Numbered from the stretch's first letter, positions 1 to 9,111 are shown. The stretch: 64,000 bases of DNA from Jannaschia aquimarina (GCF_000877395.1 NZ_JYFE01000016.1:1-64000); one strand, 5' to 3'. Translations and numbers: made by a program. The notes: generated by a model not told the origin, from the letters alone.

Positions 1-871
1 GGGCCTGCGCGGGCTGCGGCGCGGGGGCGGGGGCCTTGCCGGCCTTCAGCGCGTCCTCCTTCATGATCCGGCCGTCGCGGCCGGTGCCGGTCACCTGGCT
101 CGGGTCGAGACCTTTCTCGGCCATGATCTTCTTGGCCGACGGCGCGTCCTCGGTGTCCCGCCCGCCTCCGGCGGCGGCCACGTTGGCCTTGGCCTGCTCG
201 ACCTCCTCGGGGCCGGCATCGGGGTTCGGGCGCGGATCGACCGCATGGGGCGCATGTACATCCGCCCCGGCACCGGCCATCAGCACGGCCAGCTTGCCGC
301 CGGCCTGCACAGTTCCGCCCTCATCGACGACGATCTCGGACAGGGTGCCCGCCGCGGGGGCCGGCACCTCGACCGAGACCTTGTCGGTCTCCAGCTCGCA
401 CAGCATCTCGTCCTGCTCGACGCTGTCGCCGACCGACTTGAACCAGGTGGCGACGGTGGCTTCCGAGACGCTCTCGCCCAAGGCCGGGACCATCACGTCG
501 ACCGCCTGGCCTTCGCCCCCGTCTCCGCTTGCGTCGGAGGCGTCCGTCGTGCCGCCCGCGTCCGAGGTCCCTTCTTCGGAACCCGGCTGCGCCACGGCGG
601 CGGGAGCGGCGGAGTAGGACGCATCGGCGCCGGCCCCTTCGGAGATCGTGGCCAGCAGCGCGTCGACGCCCACCGTCTCACCCTCCGGGGCGACGATCTC
701 GCCCAGGGTGCCGGTCGCCGGGGAGGGCACCTCGACCGTCACCTTGTCGGTCTCCAACTCGCACAGCATCTCGTCGGTCGCGACCTCGTCGCCGGGTTGC
801 TTGAACCAGGTCGCGACGGTGGCCTCGGTCACGGACTCGCCCAGGGTGGGCACCTTAACTTCGATGGTCAT
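1..871 (-). CDS. odhB: 2-oxoglutarate dehydrogenase E2 (dihydrolipoyl succinyltransferase), partial
   Basis: E2 core of the 2-oxoglutarate dehydrogenase complex, which moves the succinyl group from E1 via lipoyl-lysine to CoA. Only the N-terminal 290 residues are in the window; the gene runs off the left edge and the catalytic domain is not seen. Two lipoyl domains are visible: residues 1-77 with lipoyl Lys43 in ETDKVTVEV, and about 121-198 with Lys162 in ETDKVSVEV. An Ala/Ser/Asp-rich linker joins them. A peripheral subunit-binding domain follows at about 241-275 ([20 protein letters not shown]). The ATG lies 3 bp after the odhA stop, so the two genes are surely co-transcribed. E. coli SucB has one lipoyl domain, so the duplication is notable. 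Pyruvate dehydrogenase E2 is unlikely given the odhA neighbour. Confidence 0.96.
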   Translation of the reverse strand, partial: MTIEVKVPTLGESVTEATVATWFKQPGDEVATDEMLCELETDKVTVEVPSPATGTLGEIVAPEGETVGVDALLATISEGAGADASYSAAPAAVAQPGSEEGTSDAGGTTDASDASGDGGEGQAVDVMVPALGESVSEATVATWFKSVGDSVEQDEMLCELETDKVSVEVPAPAAGTLSEIVVDEGGTVQAGGKLAVLMAGAGADVHAPHAVDPRPNPDAGPEEVEQAKANVAAAGGGRDTEDAPSAKKIMAEKGLDPSQVTGTGRDGRIMKEDALKAGKAPAPAPQPAQA

Positions 872-874
872 TCC

Positions 875-3844
875 TTACTCCATGCCCAGCGCGTCGTTCA
901 CGAGCGCCTGCTGCTGTGCCTTGTGTTGAGAGGCGAGGCCCGTTGCGGGCGAAGCCGATGCGGCGCGGCCCGCATAGACGGGCCGGGTGTGGCTGGCGCC
1001 GATGCGCGTCAGCACCCATTCGATGTTCGGTTCGACGAAGGTCCAGCCGCCCTGGTTCTTGGGCTCTTCCTGACACCAGACGATCTCGGCCTGCTTGAAG
1101 CGTTCGAGCTCCTTGACCATGGCCAGCGCCGGGAACGGATAGAACTGCTCCAGCCGCAGGATGTAGGTGTCGTCCTTTCCCGCCTCGTCGCGCGCTTCCA
1201 GCAGGTCGTAGTAGACCTTGCCCGAACAGATCACGACGCGCTTTATCTTGTCGTCCGGCTTCAACTTCAGCTCGGAATTGCCCTGCTGCGCGTCGTCCCA
1301 GAGCACACGGTGGAAGGTCGATCCTTCGAGGAACTCTTCCATGCGGCTGACGGCCATCTTGTGCCGCAACAGCGATTTCGGCGTCATCAGGATCAGCGGC
1401 TTGCGGAAGGTCCGGTGCAACTGACGGCGCAGGATGTGGAAGTAGTTCGCGGGCGTGGTGCAATTCGCGACGATCCAGTTGTCCTGGCCGCACATCTGCA
1501 GGAACCGCTCGAGCCGGGCCGAAGAATGCTCTGGCCCCTGGCCCTCGTAGCCATGGGGCAGCAGGCAGACGAGGCCCGACATGCGCAGCCACTTCGACTC
1601 GCCCGAAGAGATGAACTGATCGAACATGATCTGCGCGCCGTTGGCGAAATCGCCGAACTGGGCCTCCCACATCGTCAGCGCATTGGGCTCGGCCAACGAG
1701 TAGCCATATTCGAAGCCCAGCACCGCATATTCCGACAGGGCACTGTCGATCACTTCGTAATGCGCCTGGCCCTCGCGCACATGATTGAGGGGGTAATACC
1801 GCTCCTCTGTCTCCTGGTTCACCAGACCGGAATGGCGTTGCGAGAAGGTGCCGCGCGTCGAATCCTGACCCGCCAGCCTGACGCGGTAGCCTTCGGTCAG
1901 GAGCGATCCGAAGGCCAGCGCCTCGGCCGTGGCCCAGTCGAACCCCTCGCCGGTCTCGAACATCTTGGCCCGGCCGTCGATCAGCCGCCCGACCGTCTTG
2001 TGCAACGGGAATCCGTCGGGGATCTTCGTAAGGGCGTCACCGACCGCATTCAGCGTCGCCTCGGCGATGCCGGTATCCCCGCGGACATATTCCGCGTCAC
2101 CGCGACGGTCGATATGCTTCCACCGGCCGTCCAGCCAGTCGGCCTTGTTGGGCTTGTAGTCCTTCCCGGCCTCGAATTCCTCGTTCAGATGCGATTGGAA
2201 CGAGGCCTTCATGTCCTCGATCTCGCCCTCGGGGATCAGGCCGTCCTTGACCAGCCGGTCCGTGTAGAGCGACAGGGTCGTCTTGTGACCCTTGATCCGC
2301 TTGTACATGATCGGGTTGGTGAACATGGGCTCGTCGCCCTCGTTATGCCCGAAGCGGCGGTAGCAGAAGATGTCGATGACGACGTCCTTGCCGAACTTCT
2401 GACGGAACTCGGTGGCGACCTTCGCGGCATGGACCACGGCCTCGGGGTCGTCGCCGTTGACGTGGAAGATGGGCGCCTCGACCACCAGCGCGTTGTCCGT
2501 GGGATAGGGGCTGGATCGCGAGAAGTGCGGCGCGGTCGTGAAGCCGATCTGGTTGTTGACCACAAGGTGGATCGTGCCGCCGGTCCTGTGACCGCGCACG
2601 CCCGAGAGCGCAAAACACTCCGCCACCACGCCCTGACCCGCAAAGGCCGCGTCGCCATGCAGCAGGACGCCGGTCACCTTGGTCCGTTCGGTGTCGTCCA
2701 ACTGATCCTGCTTGGCACGGACCTTGCCCAGCACGACCGGGTTCACCGCCTCGAGGTGCGAGGGGTTCGCGGTCAGCGACAGGTGGACGACGTTGCCATC
2801 GAATTCGCGGTCGCTGGACGCGCCGAGGTGGTATTTCACGTCGCCCGAGCCGTCCACGTCCTCAGGCTTGAAGCTGCCGCCCTGGAACTCGTTGAAGATC
2901 GCCTTGTAGGGCTTGCCCATCACGTTGGCCAAGACGCTCAGACGGCCCCGGTGCGGCATGCCGATCACGATGTCGCTGAGGCCCAGCTGGCCGCCGCGCT
3001 TGATGATCTGCTCCATCGCGGGGATCAGGGCCTCGCCGCCATCCAGCCCGAACCGCTTGGTGCCCATGTACTTGACGTGCAGGAACTTCTCGAAGCCCTC
3101 GGCCTCGACCAGCTTGTTCAGGATGGCCCGGCGGCCGTTCTTGGTGAACTCGATCTCCTTACCCAGACCCTCGATCCGCTCCTTCAGCCAGGCAGATTGC
3201 TCCGGATCCGAGATGTGCATGTATTGCAGCGCGAAGGTGCCGCAGTAGGTGCGCTTGAGGATCGAGACGATCTCGCGCAGCGTCGCGACTTCGAGGCCCA
3301 GCACCTGATCGATGAAGATCGGACGGTCCATGTCGGCGTCGGTGAAGCCGTAGGATTTGGGCTCAAGCTCGGGATGCGGCTCCTGGCTGCGCATGCCCAA
3401 CGGATCGAGATCGGCGACCAGATGGCCCCGGATCCGGTAGGCACGGATCAGCATCAGCGCGCGGATCGAGTCGAGCACGGCACGGCGCACCTGCTCGTCG
3501 GTGACCGCCTCGCCGCGGGCCTCGGCCTTGGCCTTGATCTTGTCGCCTGCCGCCTTGGCCTCTTTGGGATCGGCGGGCGGAGCGGGCCATTCACCGGTCA
3601 GCGCGGCGGTCAGATCGTCGCCCGGCACCGGCGGCCAGTCGGTCCGCGCCCAGCTCGGGCCCTCGGCTTCGGCCCGGGCATCCTGCGGGCTGTCCTGCAG
3701 CGAGCGGAAGAACTGCGCCCAGCTTTCATCGACCGCCTTGGGGTCGTTGGCATAGCGCGCATACATCTGTTCCAGGTAGGCGGCATTGTGCCCCTGCATG
3801 AACGAGGTGTTATGGAAGACGTCGTTGGGGGACTGGTCGGTCAT
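875..3844 (-). CDS. odhA: 2-oxoglutarate dehydrogenase E1 component
   Basis: Thiamine-diphosphate-dependent E1 that decarboxylates 2-oxoglutarate and succinylates the lipoyl group of OdhB in the TCA cycle. At 989 residues it has normal family length. The N-terminus has the E1o signature (NTSFMQGHNAAYLEQMYARY). The central TPP domain carries GMPHRGRLSVLANV near residue 300, LLHGDAAFAGQGVV and VVNNQIGFTT. The C-terminal part has the transketolase-like pyrimidine domain (FSQRHSGLVNQETEERY) and GYEGQGPEHSSARLERFLQ. The ATG overlaps the stop of the upstream small exported-protein gene by 4 bp (ATGA), and odhB follows 3 bp after the stop. Translation is therefore probably coupled along the operon. 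Confidence 0.98.
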   Translation of the reverse strand: MTDQSPNDVFHNTSFMQGHNAAYLEQMYARYANDPKAVDESWAQFFRSLQDSPQDARAEAEGPSWARTDWPPVPGDDLTAALTGEWPAPPADPKEAKAAGDKIKAKAEARGEAVTDEQVRRAVLDSIRALMLIRAYRIRGHLVADLDPLGMRSQEPHPELEPKSYGFTDADMDRPIFIDQVLGLEVATLREIVSILKRTYCGTFALQYMHISDPEQSAWLKERIEGLGKEIEFTKNGRRAILNKLVEAEGFEKFLHVKYMGTKRFGLDGGEALIPAMEQIIKRGGQLGLSDIVIGMPHRGRLSVLANVMGKPYKAIFNEFQGGSFKPEDVDGSGDVKYHLGASSDREFDGNVVHLSLTANPSHLEAVNPVVLGKVRAKQDQLDDTERTKVTGVLLHGDAAFAGQGVVAECFALSGVRGHRTGGTIHLVVNNQIGFTTAPHFSRSSPYPTDNALVVEAPIFHVNGDDPEAVVHAAKVATEFRQKFGKDVVIDIFCYRRFGHNEGDEPMFTNPIMYKRIKGHKTTLSLYTDRLVKDGLIPEGEIEDMKASFQSHLNEEFEAGKDYKPNKADWLDGRWKHIDRRGDAEYVRGDTGIAEATLNAVGDALTKIPDGFPLHKTVGRLIDGRAKMFETGEGFDWATAEALAFGSLLTEGYRVRLAGQDSTRGTFSQRHSGLVNQETEERYYPLNHVREGQAHYEVIDSALSEYAVLGFEYGYSLAEPNALTMWEAQFGDFANGAQIMFDQFISSGESKWLRMSGLVCLLPHGYEGQGPEHSSARLERFLQMCGQDNWIVANCTTPANYFHILRRQLHRTFRKPLILMTPKSLLRHKMAVSRMEEFLEGSTFHRVLWDDAQQGNSELKLKPDDKIKRVVICSGKVYYDLLEARDEAGKDDTYILRLEQFYPFPALAMVKELERFKQAEIVWCQEEPKNQGGWTFVEPNIEWVLTRIGASHTRPVYAGRAASASPATGLASQHKAQQQALVNDALGME

Positions 3845-4467
3845 TCTGAGGTCTCCTCGGGGAGAATGAACTCTTTGCTGTAAAGCCCGCGGGCAGGGGC
3901 GTCCGGGTGGTTCGCAGTATTCAGGGGGCCCGAGCTAACAACGTCGCGCGCATCTGGCCCGAGCGCGAGCCGGCAGCTGCGGCGCGCGCGCCCGTCCCCC
4001 GCATCCGATTGCGTCATCGTCATCACGTCGTCGCCCCGGACGTAGACGCGGAAGCGCGCCGTTCCGGTCTCGACCCGTCTGAACAGACCGGGCACGGCCC
4101 GGCGCTGTATTTCGAAGAGCGCGGCGACGTCCTGCCCGCCCCGATCGGCCCGCGTCCCGAGGCTGTCGAGATAGGGGGGCATGAGCGTCCAGGCCGCACC
4201 GCGCGCCTGCGCCGGGCTCAGATCTCCGGCTGCATGGACGCGCGCGAACCCGCGCTCGCGCAAGAAGTCTTCCGCCGCCTCGAAGGCGGACGCGTTGCAG
4301 GCCATCAGGCTGTCGGTGAAGGCCGAGGCGGGGCCACCCGCGAGCGCGACCCACAGGCCCATGCCGCCCGCGAGCGTGACCCCCAGGCCCATCGGGCCCG
4401 GGCCGCGTCTGGCGGTCGGCCGGCGCCTGCCTGCGCTGCGCGCTATCTGACGGCCCCGTCCGGTCAT
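3841..4467 (-). CDS. hypothetical exported protein between sucD and odhA
   Basis: No family is recognised. The 208-residue product has an arginine-rich first 25 residues, then a hydrophobic stretch ending in [10 protein letters not shown], which looks like a signal peptide with cleavage after ASA. The mature part has two cysteines and no known motif. The frame overlaps the sucD stop by 4 bp at its start and the odhA start by 4 bp at its end, so it is translationally coupled to both. The true start may be an inner Met (residue 26, position 4392), which would give a conventional signal peptide; the first ATG is kept because of the ATGA overlap. Periplasmic location is inferred. Whether it does anything for the TCA enzymes is unknown. 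Confidence 0.72.
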   Translation of the reverse strand: MTGRGRQIARSAGRRRPTARRGPGPMGLGVTLAGGMGLWVALAGGPASAFTDSLMACNASAFEAAEDFLRERGFARVHAAGDLSPAQARGAAWTLMPPYLDSLGTRADRGGQDVAALFEIQRRAVPGLFRRVETGTARFRVYVRGDDVMTMTQSDAGDGRARRSCRLALGPDARDVVSSGPLNTANHPDAPARGLYSKEFILPEETSE

Positions 4468-5351
4468 CCTTTGTCGATCGCCTCCTTCACGGCCTCGCCC
4501 AGTGTCGCTGGGCTGTCGGCCACGACGATGCCCGCGCTGCGCATGGCTTCGATCTTGCTTTCGGCGTCGCCCTTGCCGCCCGCGACGATGGCGCCGGCAT
4601 GGCCCATGCGGCGGCCCGGCGGGGCGGTGCGGCCGGCGATGAAGCCGGCGGTGGGCTTCCAGCGGCCCTTCTTCTTCTCGGAGGCGAGGAACTCGGCGGC
4701 CTCCTCCTCGGCGGTGCCGCCGATCTCGCCGATCATGATGATCGAGGTCGTCTCGTCGTCGGCCAGGAACATCTCGAGCACGTCGATATGCTCGGTCCCC
4801 TTGATCGGGTCGCCGCCGATGCCCACGGCGGTCGACTGGCCCAGCCCCATATCTGTCGTCTGTTTCACGGCCTCGTAGGTAAGCGTGCCCGACCGGGACA
4901 CAACGCCCACCGAGCCGCGCTTATGGATATGGCCGGGCATGATACCGATCTTGCAGGCATCCGGCGTGATCACGCCGGGGCAGTTCGGCCCGATCAGACG
5001 CGTCTTGGAGCCGTCCAGCGCGCGCTTGACCTTCATCATGTCGAGCACCGGAATGCCCTCTGTGATGCAGACGACCAGCGGGATCTCGGCGTCGATCGCC
5101 TCCAGGATCGAGTCGGCGGCGAAGGGCGGCGGAACATAGATGACCGAGGCATCGGCTCCGGTCTTTTCGACCGCCTCGAAGCAGCTGTCGAAGACGGGCA
5201 GGTCCAGATGCGTCTGGCCGCCCTTCCCGGGGGTGACGCCCCCCACCATCTGCGTGCCGTAGGCGATGGCCTGCTCGCTGTGAAACGTCCCCTGGGAGCC
5301 GGTGAACCCCTGGCAGATCACCTTCGTGTCCTTGTCGATCAGGATGGCCAT
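4464..5351 (-). CDS. sucD: succinyl-CoA synthetase alpha subunit
   Basis: Alpha subunit of succinate-CoA ligase (ADP-forming), the substrate-level phosphorylation step of the TCA cycle. It binds CoA and carries the phosphohistidine. The 295 residues match the family. Visible motifs are the CoA-binding Rossmann segment ([19 protein letters not shown]), the GPNCPG loop at about 121-126 and the active-site His251 in [11 protein letters not shown]. The beta subunit gene sucC lies 2.3 kb upstream in the same direction. Four small exported proteins sit between the two subunit genes, which is unlike the adjacent sucCD of enterobacteria. The stop overlaps the next gene by 4 bp. Confidence 0.98.
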   Translation of the reverse strand: MAILIDKDTKVICQGFTGSQGTFHSEQAIAYGTQMVGGVTPGKGGQTHLDLPVFDSCFEAVEKTGADASVIYVPPPFAADSILEAIDAEIPLVVCITEGIPVLDMMKVKRALDGSKTRLIGPNCPGVITPDACKIGIMPGHIHKRGSVGVVSRSGTLTYEAVKQTTDMGLGQSTAVGIGGDPIKGTEHIDVLEMFLADDETTSIIMIGEIGGTAEEEAAEFLASEKKKGRWKPTAGFIAGRTAPPGRRMGHAGAIVAGGKGDAESKIEAMRSAGIVVADSPATLGEAVKEAIDKG

Positions 5352-5381
5352 GCAGTCGTTCCTTGCTTGTGCGGCACGCCT

Positions 5382-5972
5382 CTAGCGCGCCCTTTCGTGA
5401 AGAATGAGGATCACCGGATGCGTGAAGCGCTGCCCGCGCCCCTCGCTGTCGGTGATCGTGGTCTGGGCGATCGGCACCGTCACGGCGAGGTCGTCGAAGA
5501 AGACGCCCGCCCCATCGGCTGCGTTCGAGCCCGCGCCCAGCGGAGAGGCGACGCGGGGATCGCCCTCCAGCAGGCGAGGGGCCAGAAGTTCGCCGACCAC
5601 CCGGTTGGCCGCCGCGAGCCCCACCGCCGGAGAGCCGACCGAACAGCCATGCCCGCCCCCGAAGGTCCGCCGCCCGTCGGCCGTGTTCAGCGCCTGCACC
5701 GGCGAAGGGCCGAGCCGCAGGAAGGTCAGCGTGCCGGGATTGACGTAGGTGATCGCACCGTCCTGGCGTTCCCGCACGGGGAAGGCGAGGCGCCGCGCCG
5801 CCCGGTCCTGCGACGCCCGCGTCCGGTTGTTGAGGCAGACGGCCTCGGCCGCGAAGCGCATCCGCTGCAACGCGACCTGGCTTGTCGCCGCATCGAAGCC
5901 GTTGGTCGAGGTGGATTGCACGCAGCCCGACAGGATCAGCGCAGAAAGGCCGGTTAGGATCGCGCGCATCAT
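5382..5972 (-). CDS. putative lipoprotein
   Basis: Predicted outer- or inner-membrane lipoprotein of 196 residues. The start MMRAILTGLSALILSGC gives a type II signal peptide with lipobox LSGC. AAGGA lies about 12 bp upstream of the ATG. A longer frame beginning with GTG at 6026 exists but would put a charged extension before the signal, so it was not used. The mature protein has several cysteines and no domain I can name. It lies 30 bp upstream of sucD and overlaps none of its neighbours. Its place in the sucC-odhB transcription unit suggests co-expression only. Confidence 0.72.
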   Translation of the reverse strand: MMRAILTGLSALILSGCVQSTSTNGFDAATSQVALQRMRFAAEAVCLNNRTRASQDRAARRLAFPVRERQDGAITYVNPGTLTFLRLGPSPVQALNTADGRRTFGGGHGCSVGSPAVGLAAANRVVGELLAPRLLEGDPRVASPLGAGSNAADGAGVFFDDLAVTVPIAQTTITDSEGRGQRFTHPVILILHERAR

Positions 5973-6006
5973 CGTTCTGTCCTTGCCGTGCAGAGGGTCA
6001 TTCCAT

Positions 6007-6534
6007 TCATCTCGCAGCCTCCGCACTGGCCTCTGGCGTGAGGCGTTCGACGTTCAGGAACGTCTCGGTCCCGTTCGGGCCCGGGCGCGTGCCCGTATGG
6101 ACGACGGCGATCCGGGCCGGATTGAGAAAGCGGGCTGCCAGCAGGGTCGTTCCCGGCAGCGCCGCATCCTCGTGGGTCGCGGGAAGCGCGGTGTCGCGGG
6201 TGATCCCCTCGGCCGCCAGGGCCTCGACTACGGTCCCGGCGGCTGCATCGCCATGGTCTCCGTCGAGCGTCACCTCGCAGCGCCGGTCGGTGCCGGGGGT
6301 CACGGGGGTAGAGGCCGGAGAGGGCGCGGCATCGGAAAAGGGATTGAGGTCGTAGAAATCGTGGCGGGCGGGCAGCACCTCGGCCGCCCGGTCGGCTGTG
6401 AGAAAGGGCGAGAAGCAGTGGGCGGCGAAGGCGTCGAAAGGGTTCGCAGCCGCGGATCCTGCTGAGGCACAGAGCGCGATCGCGGTCGCTGAGACGGGAC
6501 GCCGCGTGAGGCCGTATGCAGGGCCGTCATTCAA
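6007..6534 (-). CDS. hypothetical secreted protein
   Basis: The 175-residue product starts with a plausible signal peptide: a charged N-terminus, then ATAIALCASAGSAAA with cleavage before NPFDAF. The only usable start is TTG at 6532-6534, which overlaps the stop of the preceding lipoprotein gene by 8 bp. CAGGA lies about 11 bp upstream. The mature chain begins with FDAFAAHCFSPFLTADRA, a pattern I associate with uncharacterised rhodobacterial periplasmic proteins that share the FxxHCFSPxLTA stretch. Two cysteines remain after cleavage. No catalytic motif is seen and no function can be assigned. Confidence 0.66.
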   Translation of the reverse strand: MNDGPAYGLTRRPVSATAIALCASAGSAAANPFDAFAAHCFSPFLTADRAAEVLPARHDFYDLNPFSDAAPSPASTPVTPGTDRRCEVTLDGDHGDAAAGTVVEALAAEGITRDTALPATHEDAALPGTTLLAARFLNPARIAVVHTGTRPGPNGTETFLNVERLTPEASAEAAR

Positions 6535-7024
6535 CGGGCTGGATCCTGAGTTCGAAGCGGTTCCCGCCGCCGGTGTTGATGCCCTCGGATGCTAGAATCT
6601 CCCCGCCCTCGACCGGCGCGGCGACATCCGCCCCGCGCATCTCTGCCCCGTCGAAAGTGGCGAGGTACGTCCCGCGCGCCTCCGGGTCCGTGGCCGTCGA
6701 GAAGAAGTTCACGAGGCAGGCATCCGGCCCGTCATCGCGCTGACGGATGACGGCCGCCAAGGATCGGTCGATCGCCCCGAGGCCGCCGTTGCCGAGCCGC
6801 TCCGTCAGCCCGGCCGCCATGGCCCGCGCCCCGAAATCCGTGAAGCTGGGATAGGTGGCGACGCAGACATCCTGGAACACGGTCAGGGCCTGTTCGAGGT
6901 CGGCGCTGGCCATTGAGACCGGGGTGGTATCCTCGGGCGTGGTGCCGATGCCGCTGGCTTGGCAACCTGATAGGAGGACGGCGGATGTGGGTACCGCGGC
7001 GCGCGTTGTAAGTCTGGCGGTCAT
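6527..7024 (-). CDS. putative lipoprotein
   Basis: A 165-residue predicted lipoprotein. The signal MTARLTTRAAVPTSAVLLSGC ends in lipobox LSGC, and GAGGGAA lies 7 bp before the ATG. The open frame extends about 290 bp further upstream but that part is low-complexity and lacks a signal sequence, so it was excluded. The mature part (ADLEQALTVFQDVCVATYPSF) looks like other unnamed roseobacter lipoproteins with a conserved VFQxxCVA segment. Its stop overlaps the TTG start of the next small exported gene. It belongs to the run of four small exported proteins between sucC and sucD. Confidence 0.68.
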   Translation of the reverse strand: MTARLTTRAAVPTSAVLLSGCQASGIGTTPEDTTPVSMASADLEQALTVFQDVCVATYPSFTDFGARAMAAGLTERLGNGGLGAIDRSLAAVIRQRDDGPDACLVNFFSTATDPEARGTYLATFDGAEMRGADVAAPVEGGEILASEGINTGGGNRFELRIQPVE

Positions 7025-7230
7025 CGGTATTCCCTCGCCTTTTATCGCTTGTCGGCAGCCCGACCGTGCAGCGGGGGCTGGCCGGCAGGAAGCGAAGCCC
7101 GCCTGCCACGCCCGCGCAAGGCCGATCGACGCGCCGCTTCCGGGCGATGGGCAATCCGCCGCATCGATTGCCCGCTTGGTCTGGTGGTTACGTCGCTGGG
7201 CGGCCGAGAGGTGGGACGAGTAGGCACCCA

Positions 7231-7575
7231 TCAGAGGGTCTCCTTCGCAAAGCCCACGGCGAGGTCGAAGACCCCCGGAAAGTTGATGCCGAGGCCGAAG
7301 AACCTGGTTCCGCAAAAGACCGCTCGCATACTCCGGCGATGGGACCCGTAGGTATGATACCCAGCCCGTATGCCGGGCTGGATGAAGCCAAGCTTGGCGC
7401 TGACCCAGTACATCGCCTGCGCGCCGTAGCTGATGGCTATGAGCACAACGCCGGTGCCGACCAGCTCGGTCGCCGTATCCGACGACGGCTCCCCACCACC
7501 TTGCGTCGCCGCGGCGGCCGTCGGCAGCATTGCTGCTGCAACGGTCAAGGTCGAGGCGGTGCTGCGAGGTGACAT
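7231..7575 (-). CDS. hypothetical membrane protein
   Basis: Open frame of 114 residues that I do not recognise. It begins with an Ala/Thr-rich stretch resembling a signal peptide (VAAAMLPTAAAA), followed by a hydrophobic segment at about 38-62 that could cross the membrane. The C-terminal half is basic and aromatic. It sits in the sucC-sucD gap with 116 bp to the sucC stop and 206 bp to the next lipoprotein start, so its spacing is looser than in the rest of the operon. Codon use is less typical than in its neighbours and it may not be a real gene. Confidence 0.45.
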   Translation of the reverse strand: MSPRSTASTLTVAAAMLPTAAAATQGGGEPSSDTATELVGTGVVLIAISYGAQAMYWVSAKLGFIQPGIRAGYHTYGSHRRSMRAVFCGTRFFGLGINFPGVFDLAVGFAKETL

Positions 7576-7691
7576 GGGGGCGATCCTAAGGTTCGTTCAG
7601 GCGTCTGGAACAGATGAGGCAATCCAGGGCTCAGCCCGTTCGGCGCTCGAAAGGTCCACTGGACCATTCGCCGGCTGTGCCAGAGCGCGCC

Positions 7692-8885
7692 TCACCCCTT
7701 CACCGCCTTCACGATCTTCTGCGCGCCGTCCTTCAGGTCGTCGGCGGCGATGACGTTCAGGCCGGACGTGTTGATGATCTCCTTGCCCTTCTCGACATTC
7801 GTCCCCTCCAGGCGCACCACCAGCGGGACCTGAAGGCCGACTTCCTTGACCGCCGCGACCACGCCCTCGGCGATGACGTCGCAGCGCATGATGCCGCCGA
7901 AGATGTTGACGAGGATGCCCTTCACGTTGTCGTCCGACGTGATGATCTTGAAGGCTTCCGTCACCTTCTCCTTGGTCGCGCCGCCGCCCACGTCGAGGAA
8001 GTTGGCAGGCTCCGCCCCGTAGAGCTTGATGATGTCCATCGTGGCCATGGCGAGGCCGGCGCCGTTGACCATGCAACCGATCTCGCCATCGAGCGCGATG
8101 TAGTTCAGGTCGTATTTGGACGCGGCGAGCTCCTTGGGGTCTTCCTCGGTCTCGTCGCGCAGTTCGGCGATGTCCTTGTGGCGGTAGATGGCGTTACCGT
8201 CGAAGCCGACCTTGGCATCCAGCACCTTGAGGTCGCCCGCATCGGTCACGATCAGCGGGTTGATCTCGAGCATCTCCATGTCCTTCTCGGTGAAGGCCTG
8301 GTAGAGCTTGCCCATCAGCGAGACGCATTGCTTGATTTGCGCGCCTTCCAGCCCCAGCGCGAACGCGATGCGGCGCCCGTGATAGGGCATGTAGCCCGTC
8401 GCGGGGTCGACATCGAAGCTGACGATCTTCTCGGGGGTCGACGCGGCGACTTCCTCGATATCCATGCCGCCTTCGGTCGAGCAGACGAAGCCGATGCGGC
8501 TGCTGGCGCGGTCGACGAGCAGGGCGAGGTACAGTTCACGCGCGATGCCGCTGCCGTCCTCGATGTAGATGCGGTTGACCTGCTTGCCCGCCGGGCCGGT
8601 CTGATGCGTCACCAGCGTGTTGCCCAGCATCGCCTTGGCATGGGCCTCGGCCTCCTCGACGGACTTGGCCAGCCGGACGCCGCCCTTGTCGCCGGCCTCC
8701 GGCTCCTTGAAGTGGCCCTTTCCGCGGCCGCCGGCATGGATCTGTGCCTTGACCACCCAGAGCGGACCGTCGAGCTGACCCGCCGCGGTCTTCGCCTCGG
8801 ACGCCTTCGTGACGGCGACGCCGTCGCTGACGGGCGCACCGTAATCGCGCAGGAGGGCCTTGGCCTGATACTCGTGGATGTTCAT
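7692..8885 (-). CDS. sucC: succinyl-CoA synthetase beta subunit
   Basis: Beta subunit of succinate-CoA ligase with an ATP-grasp fold; it binds the nucleotide and succinate and pairs with SucD. The 397 residues are close to the usual 388-400. The start [16 protein letters not shown] is the family N-terminus and was chosen over a 64-residue upstream extension. Visible motifs include [16 protein letters not shown] for nucleotide binding, [21 protein letters not shown] and [13 protein letters not shown] near the C-terminus. It is the first gene of the minus-strand sucC-odhB run. Its promoter region (8886-9111) holds two TGTGATCACA palindromes and an 8-bp inverted repeat, and diverges from the FkbM gene. 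Confidence 0.97.
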   Translation of the reverse strand: MNIHEYQAKALLRDYGAPVSDGVAVTKASEAKTAAGQLDGPLWVVKAQIHAGGRGKGHFKEPEAGDKGGVRLAKSVEEAEAHAKAMLGNTLVTHQTGPAGKQVNRIYIEDGSGIARELYLALLVDRASSRIGFVCSTEGGMDIEEVAASTPEKIVSFDVDPATGYMPYHGRRIAFALGLEGAQIKQCVSLMGKLYQAFTEKDMEMLEINPLIVTDAGDLKVLDAKVGFDGNAIYRHKDIAELRDETEEDPKELAASKYDLNYIALDGEIGCMVNGAGLAMATMDIIKLYGAEPANFLDVGGGATKEKVTEAFKIITSDDNVKGILVNIFGGIMRCDVIAEGVVAAVKEVGLQVPLVVRLEGTNVEKGKEIINTSGLNVIAADDLKDGAQKIVKAVKG

Positions 8886-8924
8886 GGGACGCCTTCCCGT
8901 CTGGTTGGTCGTGGGTCCCGACCG

Positions 8925-8955
8925 GCTTTGCACCCGCAACCCTTGCTTGCAAAGC
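8925..8955. promoter_or_regulatory. inverted repeat in the sucC leader
   Basis: GCTTTGCA (8925-8932) and TGCAAAGC (8948-8955) form a perfect 8-bp inverted repeat with 15 bp between the arms. It lies 40-70 bp upstream of the sucC ATG, between that gene and the TGTGATCACA pair. The right arm lies in CTTGCAAAG, itself nearly palindromic and reminiscent of the TTTGCAAA half-sites bound by RamB/PccR-type regulators. It could equally be an mRNA hairpin. The role is inferred; only the symmetry is observed. Confidence 0.4.
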
Positions 8956-8999
8956 GAGACGAAAGCATTTGTCGTGATCCGGCGGAAAAACACGCGCTC

Positions 9000-9030
9000 T
9001 GTGATCACACCGCCCGCTGGTGTGATCACA
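9000..9030. promoter_or_regulatory. paired TGTGATCACA operators upstream of sucC
   Basis: Two perfect 10-bp palindromes TGTGATCACA lie at 9000-9009 and 9021-9030, with centres 21 bp apart (two helical turns). They are in the divergent region between sucC and the FkbM gene, 115-145 bp from the sucC ATG. The same pair with the same spacing occurs upstream of sdhC. The palindrome shape suits a GntR/FadR-type dimer. In Rhodobacter sphaeroides the GntR protein AkgR activates TCA genes, so it is the natural candidate, but I cannot confirm its site from memory. Confidence 0.72.
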
Positions 9031-9111
9031 AGGCCGTAGATGTCCGGTGTTGCGACGCGAATCCGGACCTGCCACATCTGTGCCCATGCCGATCAGGGAG
9101 GCCATGCGGGA

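Noticed and set aside
245-3883. Very long antisense open frame opposite odhA
   Set aside because: GC-rich third codon positions of odhA create it; there is no homology-like motif and odhA is certain on the other strand. Similar frames at 7614-10871 and 28793-31015 were rejected for the same reason.
9000-9030. CRP-type site
   Set aside because: CRP half-sites TGTGA-N6-TCACA are spaced wider; here TGTGATCACA is a compact palindrome, and the pair spacing is the distinctive feature.
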